Origin: Maea johnstoni
Lineage: Eukaryota; Annelida; Polychaeta; Spionida; Magelonidae
Assembly (NCBI GenBank): GCA_963942565.1
Contig: OZ012694.1
Location: 20,939,945-21,003,944, forward strand
Direction: 5' to 3'
DNA: 64,000 nt
The notes below the pieces were generated by a model, which did no database searches, had not been told where the DNA came from, and saw nothing but the letters and a program-made list of their open reading frames with translations. A program made the translations under genes and the position numbers. Shown here one piece after another: positions 59,928-64,000 of this stretch; positions within the stretch are counted from its first letter, which is position 1; each line of letters starts with the position of its first letter.

Positions 59928-62900
59928 ATGGCTCGACGCGCGTTAGGATTGAAATCTCTGTTGAAGGTTGTATGCCAGAAGGACCACGTGAGTTCAGAGT
60001 ATAAGGAGTAAGGGATTTCTTGCTTTTGTCTTGTTTTGATATTCATTATCTTAAGGGCAAATGGGTCAATCTGAGTTCAGTTGATCATATCTTAGATGAA
60101 GAAAAACATGGATTGGTCGCCACAGATCAATTACCATAGGACCCATTGAAAGCTCTTGACACACCTTACCTCACCTCAGATTGACGTCACTAGAAGACAG
60201 ACAAATGAGTGCTCTCGTAATTGTTTACATTACAGACGAGGTGCCACACACCTGGGCTTACGCACATGCGCATAACACACATCTTGAGTGGTTCTCGTCA
60301 ACACCTGTGCGAGGAGTTGTGCCAAGGCTGTTGAGAAAGATCTGCTGGTTGCGTATCCGGTGATCAACATTCACGATCACATGCAGCCACAGATGTGCAT
60401 TCATTGATTGATCTAAGCTCTTTGATATTGCTATGGCGGTTAATATAGTAGTGCCACCTGGTGACAATATTTGTACTAATTATGGAAAACCAAAAATTGC
60501 TGTGCTTCTGGACTTAAATGTTTGGACACCCCTGTAGGACACGAGTGAGATCTGCTGGCGGCGAGTCCATGTTATATTAGTCTAAGATACAGCCTTCAAT
60601 ATCCAGAGAGCGAGATACAAAGTGGGTGGGGCCGTTATCATACAATCACATTCAGAGTCTGACAGTTAAATTTCAGGCTAGGGGCCCGCAAAGATCTTTT
60701 GCAAAAAATAAATGGGTCAAAAACAGGATTTCTGGTTATTATACATACTATTTTGGACCCCATGTCTGAAAAATCTAGGGGCCCACAGCAAAATCTGGGG
60801 CCCCTGGGAAAGTCGAACCCTGACATTAGGCCCAGTGGGCAGTGCAGGCACCGACATAAGTACTTGCAGAAAATAGCACAAATAAACAGAAATTTACAAA
60901 CAATGCGTGAGACAAAGTTAAAGGAAAATGTTTTTCAAATCATTAAATCCATGATAAATAATAAATGCTATTCAGGCATAGGTTATAACTTATCTTGGGC
61001 AAGCCAAATATTATGCAAGGCAAGTAAACATTATCAACTTCTTGCCCGGCAGGGAAAGTTAGTTCTGAAATTTAACTTTGGTGCCTGCAGTGTGAGTGTT
61101 ATGGCTGTTGTTCAGTGCCTACAGAGTAATACAGTTAGTGCTGAACTCGGGTCATACTGAAAAAAAAATAGGACATACCTATTGGTTGGAAGCGGGGCAT
61201 ATCATATTATCTCTGCCTGTGACCAGTAACGAAGGTCACACACATGCATATTTACAGTTCATCCTGATATTAGTCTCAGCAATATCTGACTGGCTTTATT
61301 TATCACCTGCGACCTTATGCTAATCACTTGATACACTGAACCTCCCTCTATTTTATATTTTCTAGCAGGCAAGTTAGCCTAGGTATAATCTCCATTTATT
61401 TAATCTTCCTGCCCCTCACCAATCACATGCCTTTGAAAAGTGTATGCTCTATAGTAAACCATGCATGTGAGCCAAACAGTTTTGTTGTTGATGCAGAATT
61501 CATATACTTTTTAAGTTTTATAAGTCTCTCTGGACAAATTAATAATAACTAGTGATATCACACAAATGATATTAAAATCTGCACTTACCTTAAATTTTAG
61601 CTTAGATGAATAAAAGAATGGATATGTAGCGAGATACCAATTACTATATGCGCTATAGTAAAGACCTGGTTATGCCAGGGGTCTCGAATCTGGCCTAAGT
61701 GTGATGTCGCTAGGAAACAAAGAGCAATGAGGGCTCTCTTATAGTTTACATTACAGAGAAACTTGCACACCAACATGCGCAAAACACAACTTTTGGGCTA
61801 TTTGCCGCAGCCAGCTTGTTCAGGTTGACAGGCTGGTTTCGTATCCACTTTTTTTTATTCATCTATGATATTAGTAACACATTAGGCATATGGAAATTAC
61901 CTTCTTATTTCAGAGCTGGTCAAGGCTAAATTCTGCCCTAAGTTTTGGGACCAGTCAGCATGTGTTCAGGGATGAAATTGACCGAGACGTTAGTCGCTTT
62001 CCTGTGCCAGATAGATCCAGTCTGGATGCAGACATCCAGGAAAGGATGGATGTTATAGAGGGAAGGGTGAGTATGTTTTGACAATTAAATATTTGAATAT
62101 GATAGGTATATAACCTTTGTTTGTGAACCTGTTCAAAGCGTTGACCAAAGCAAGAAAAAAAGTATTCTCCACCATCCACTTCTGAGTTTATTTGTATTCC
62201 CCTAAAATACATTCTTATGATGTTATAGAGGGAAAGGTGATTGTGTTTTGTTTTGAATATTTGTATTGTTCTGATAATTCATATTTTCAAACCAAGGAGG
62301 CTTGGCCAGAAGGTGATCCAGGTGTAAAAATAACAACCAAATCCATGTTAAACACACCAAATTATTATGGAATGGAAATTCTATTTGAATATTATTTTAA
62401 AGCATATGGTTTGAAAGTTTTACTTCTATGTAAATGTTAAGTCCATCTTAAGGTACTTTTTCTTCCCATAATAGACCTCTTAAAGAGACTTTGTTTGACG
62501 TGATAGCCGTGTGGTCAAAGGCGTTGCCACTGACTACTAGCTGTCTCTCACCACTGCCTGGGTTTGAATCCTTGTTAGGGCATGTGAGAAAGTTGCCAGT
62601 GACTTGGGGTTAGGCAATGGTTTTCGCCGTGTGACTAAAAATCGAAATTCCATTCCTTTCCATGAAAGATAGATGCATGTTTATGATTGTGATGAAATTA
62701 CCCTGCTGGCTTCCTTGAAAAATATGACACCACAAAGTTTATGATTACCACCGGTACCTATTCTGGGTTACCCACCTTCAAAATCCTGGCCTAGGCCCTG
62801 CTTTCATCTTCCTCTTTTCAAGATTCGATCCAGGTATGTGATACCCTTCAGAAACAAGGGGACATAATTAACCCTTTCAATGCTGCAGCTTCTTTTATCC

Positions 62901-63565
62901 AAAGCACAAAGACGCAGAGATTTTTGAAAAACATCTTAACCCTGTCATGTTGGTATTCATTGGAAAGCTCTTGCTTAGTACTCTCAGATGAGTACCCATG
63001 TGCCAGGGTTTTGGTCATTTTTCAGGTTTTTTGCATCATTTTGTATGGGAAAAATTAGCCACCAGCAGCATAAGGGTTAATGCTAACCCATACATTATCA
63101 ATACATATTTTGGCCAAGCAATATTGATTAGCTGATTTTATTGCTGAATAAACATATCCGGAAGGCAATAGCTACTAAGCAGTAATGCATTGACATATAT
63201 TTCTCTGAAAATGTGACAAAATGAAAATTTTGTCAAACTTTAAGGCCTATTGTTTTTATTCAAGGTTATTCTTTTGTATTAGGGTTTTATTTGGGATGCT
63301 TAAATTTGTGAAATTGATGCAAAAGAGATACATTTTAAAACACAGCAAATAAAACTAAAATAAGTATTTTTGCAGTCCATAAATTCTAAATCATTCGTAA
63401 ATTCATTCATTTTGCTGGTCCTCTTTCTCTACAATTAGTATTGATTACTGTTTTCTTTTATCTTTTAGTCAGGCTTTCTTCCAAATGTTTTCAAGGCATT
63501 GTCCTACAGACCTGAGGAATTCAGAGCATTCTTTAACTATTATGATGCATTAATGGAAAAAGAAG
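59928..63565 (+). CDS. AhpD/CMD peroxidase-related protein, mitochondrial-type leader, first three exons
   Basis: Exons 59928-59987 (start), 61914-62066 and 63469-63565 join in phases 0 and 0 and continue past the right edge in phase 1. The leader MARRALGLKSLLKVVCQKDH is basic, amphipathic-looking and acid-free until its last residues, as in mitochondrial presequences. The following domain, with RFPVPDRSSLDADIQERMDV, SGFLPNVFKALSYRPEEFRA and NYYDALMEKEG, matches the N-terminal part of peroxidase-related carboxymuconolactone-decarboxylase-fold proteins as I know them. Catalytic cysteines (CxxxC) would lie in exons off the window, so activity cannot be judged. The first exon is inferred from its good donor (CAC|gtgagt), phase and leader; exons 2-3 are firmer. 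Confidence 0.75.
60085..60365. mobile_element. Family D MITE in AhpD/CMD intron 1, first copy
   Basis: Starts TATCTTAGATGAAGAAAAAC; the interior has TTGACGTCACTAGAAGACAG. The right end is uncertain. Confidence 0.5.
61600..61870. mobile_element. Family D MITE in AhpD/CMD intron 1
   Basis: From CTTAGATGAATAAAAGAATG to TTTATTCATCTATGA, immediately before exon 61914. Confidence 0.65.
62495..62650 (+). mobile_element. SINE copy in AhpD/CMD intron 2
   Basis: Leu-tRNA-like head (AGCCGTGTGGTCAAAGGCGT, GGGTTTGAATCC) followed by the body start GCATGTGAGAAAGTTGCCAG. Confidence 0.7.
62868..63080 (-). mobile_element. Family A MITE in AhpD/CMD intron 2
   Basis: Full-length inverted copy, TTAA at both ends. 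Confidence 0.85.
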
Positions 63566-63627
63566 GTAAAAGTTTGTACAACTGACAAGTACATAAAAAG
63601 TAGCAATAATCCTTGCCCTAGATAGTT

Positions 63628-63850
63628 TAACCCCTTCATGCCTGGAGATGCACTTGACATGGACCAATAATAATACTGAAAATATTTTTTATAGTAAGCA
63701 CGACTTTGAAAAATAATTAAGTGACAGTTATTAGTGAGTCTGTGATTAACATTTATTCTTGAAATATTTTCTGAGAATTGCTTTTGTTTGAGAGATAACA
63801 CCAAAATAGTCAGACAGTTTTGGTTGAGCACTACAAGCAAGAATGAGTGA
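63628..63850 (+). mobile_element. Family B-like MITE near right edge
   Basis: Starts TTTAACCCCTTCATGCC and ends near GCAAGAATGAGTG; weakly kept. Confidence 0.45.
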
Positions 63851-64000
63851 AACTTACAGTATCTATCCTGGAGGTATCTACATGTGCATCAAAACTTTCA
63901 GGACTTTATGTAAATAGTAACCAAAAGATCTCCCTTCCAATTATGGTGGCATATTATATCATAGGGGAGCGAGGAATAACCTATAGGAATAGCCTATTGT

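Noticed and set aside
61597-61782. Short minus-strand frame starting MRMLVCKFLCNV, possibly a signal-peptide exon for the TNF receptor
   Set aside because: The same frame occurs at 28082-28420 in another family D MITE copy, so it is repeat sequence.

Overview
The window is AT-rich animal nuclear DNA: intron-split genes with GT-AG borders, AATAAA signals, long TA microsatellites, tRNA-derived SINEs and dense small inverted-repeat DNA transposons. The gene set (SDA1/SDAD1, APC15, an EDAR-like death-domain TNF receptor, a mitochondrial-type AhpD/CMD protein) and the transposon load suggest a marine invertebrate, probably an invertebrate deuterostome or a lophotrochozoan. The species cannot be fixed from sequence alone.

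Layout. (1) 292-24354, minus: the first 13 coding exons (397 codons) of the ribosome-biogenesis gene SDAD1, continuing past the left edge. Its introns hold nested MITEs, a 2.9-kb foldback element, a 66-bp satellite and a 4.2-kb DNA transposon whose transposase gene is split by a hAT element. (2) 24355-24637: a compact bidirectional promoter. (3) 24638-29238, plus: a complete four-exon ANAPC15 gene (118 aa), divergent from SDAD1. (4) About 29310-32230: a 128-bp satellite built from tRNA-like modules, with a 1-kb hAT insertion. (5) 36863-43350, minus: a trypsin-fold serine peptidase with an intact His/Asp/Ser triad and a 44-aa tandem-repeat tail; its 5' end was not found, but a weak CARD-like exon lies upstream. 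(6) 45292-57295, minus: a TNF receptor (cysteine-rich modules, transmembrane helix, TRAF-type motif, a duplicated cytoplasmic exon, EDAR-like death domain, repeat tail), complete except for the signal-peptide exon. (7) 59928 to the right edge, plus: the first three exons of a carboxymuconolactone-decarboxylase/AhpD-like gene with a mitochondrial-type leader, downstream of a perfect kappa-B-type site and a CRE.

Reading across the genes: SDAD1 and ANAPC15 are a housekeeping pair sharing one promoter. The peptidase, the TNF receptor and the peroxidase-like gene could form an immune/redox neighbourhood, but this is inference from position only. The most unusual features are the 132-bp coding repeats in the terminal exons of the two neighbouring minus-strand genes, the nested transposons with readable target duplications, and the unfamiliar DDE-type transposon with subterminal repeats.
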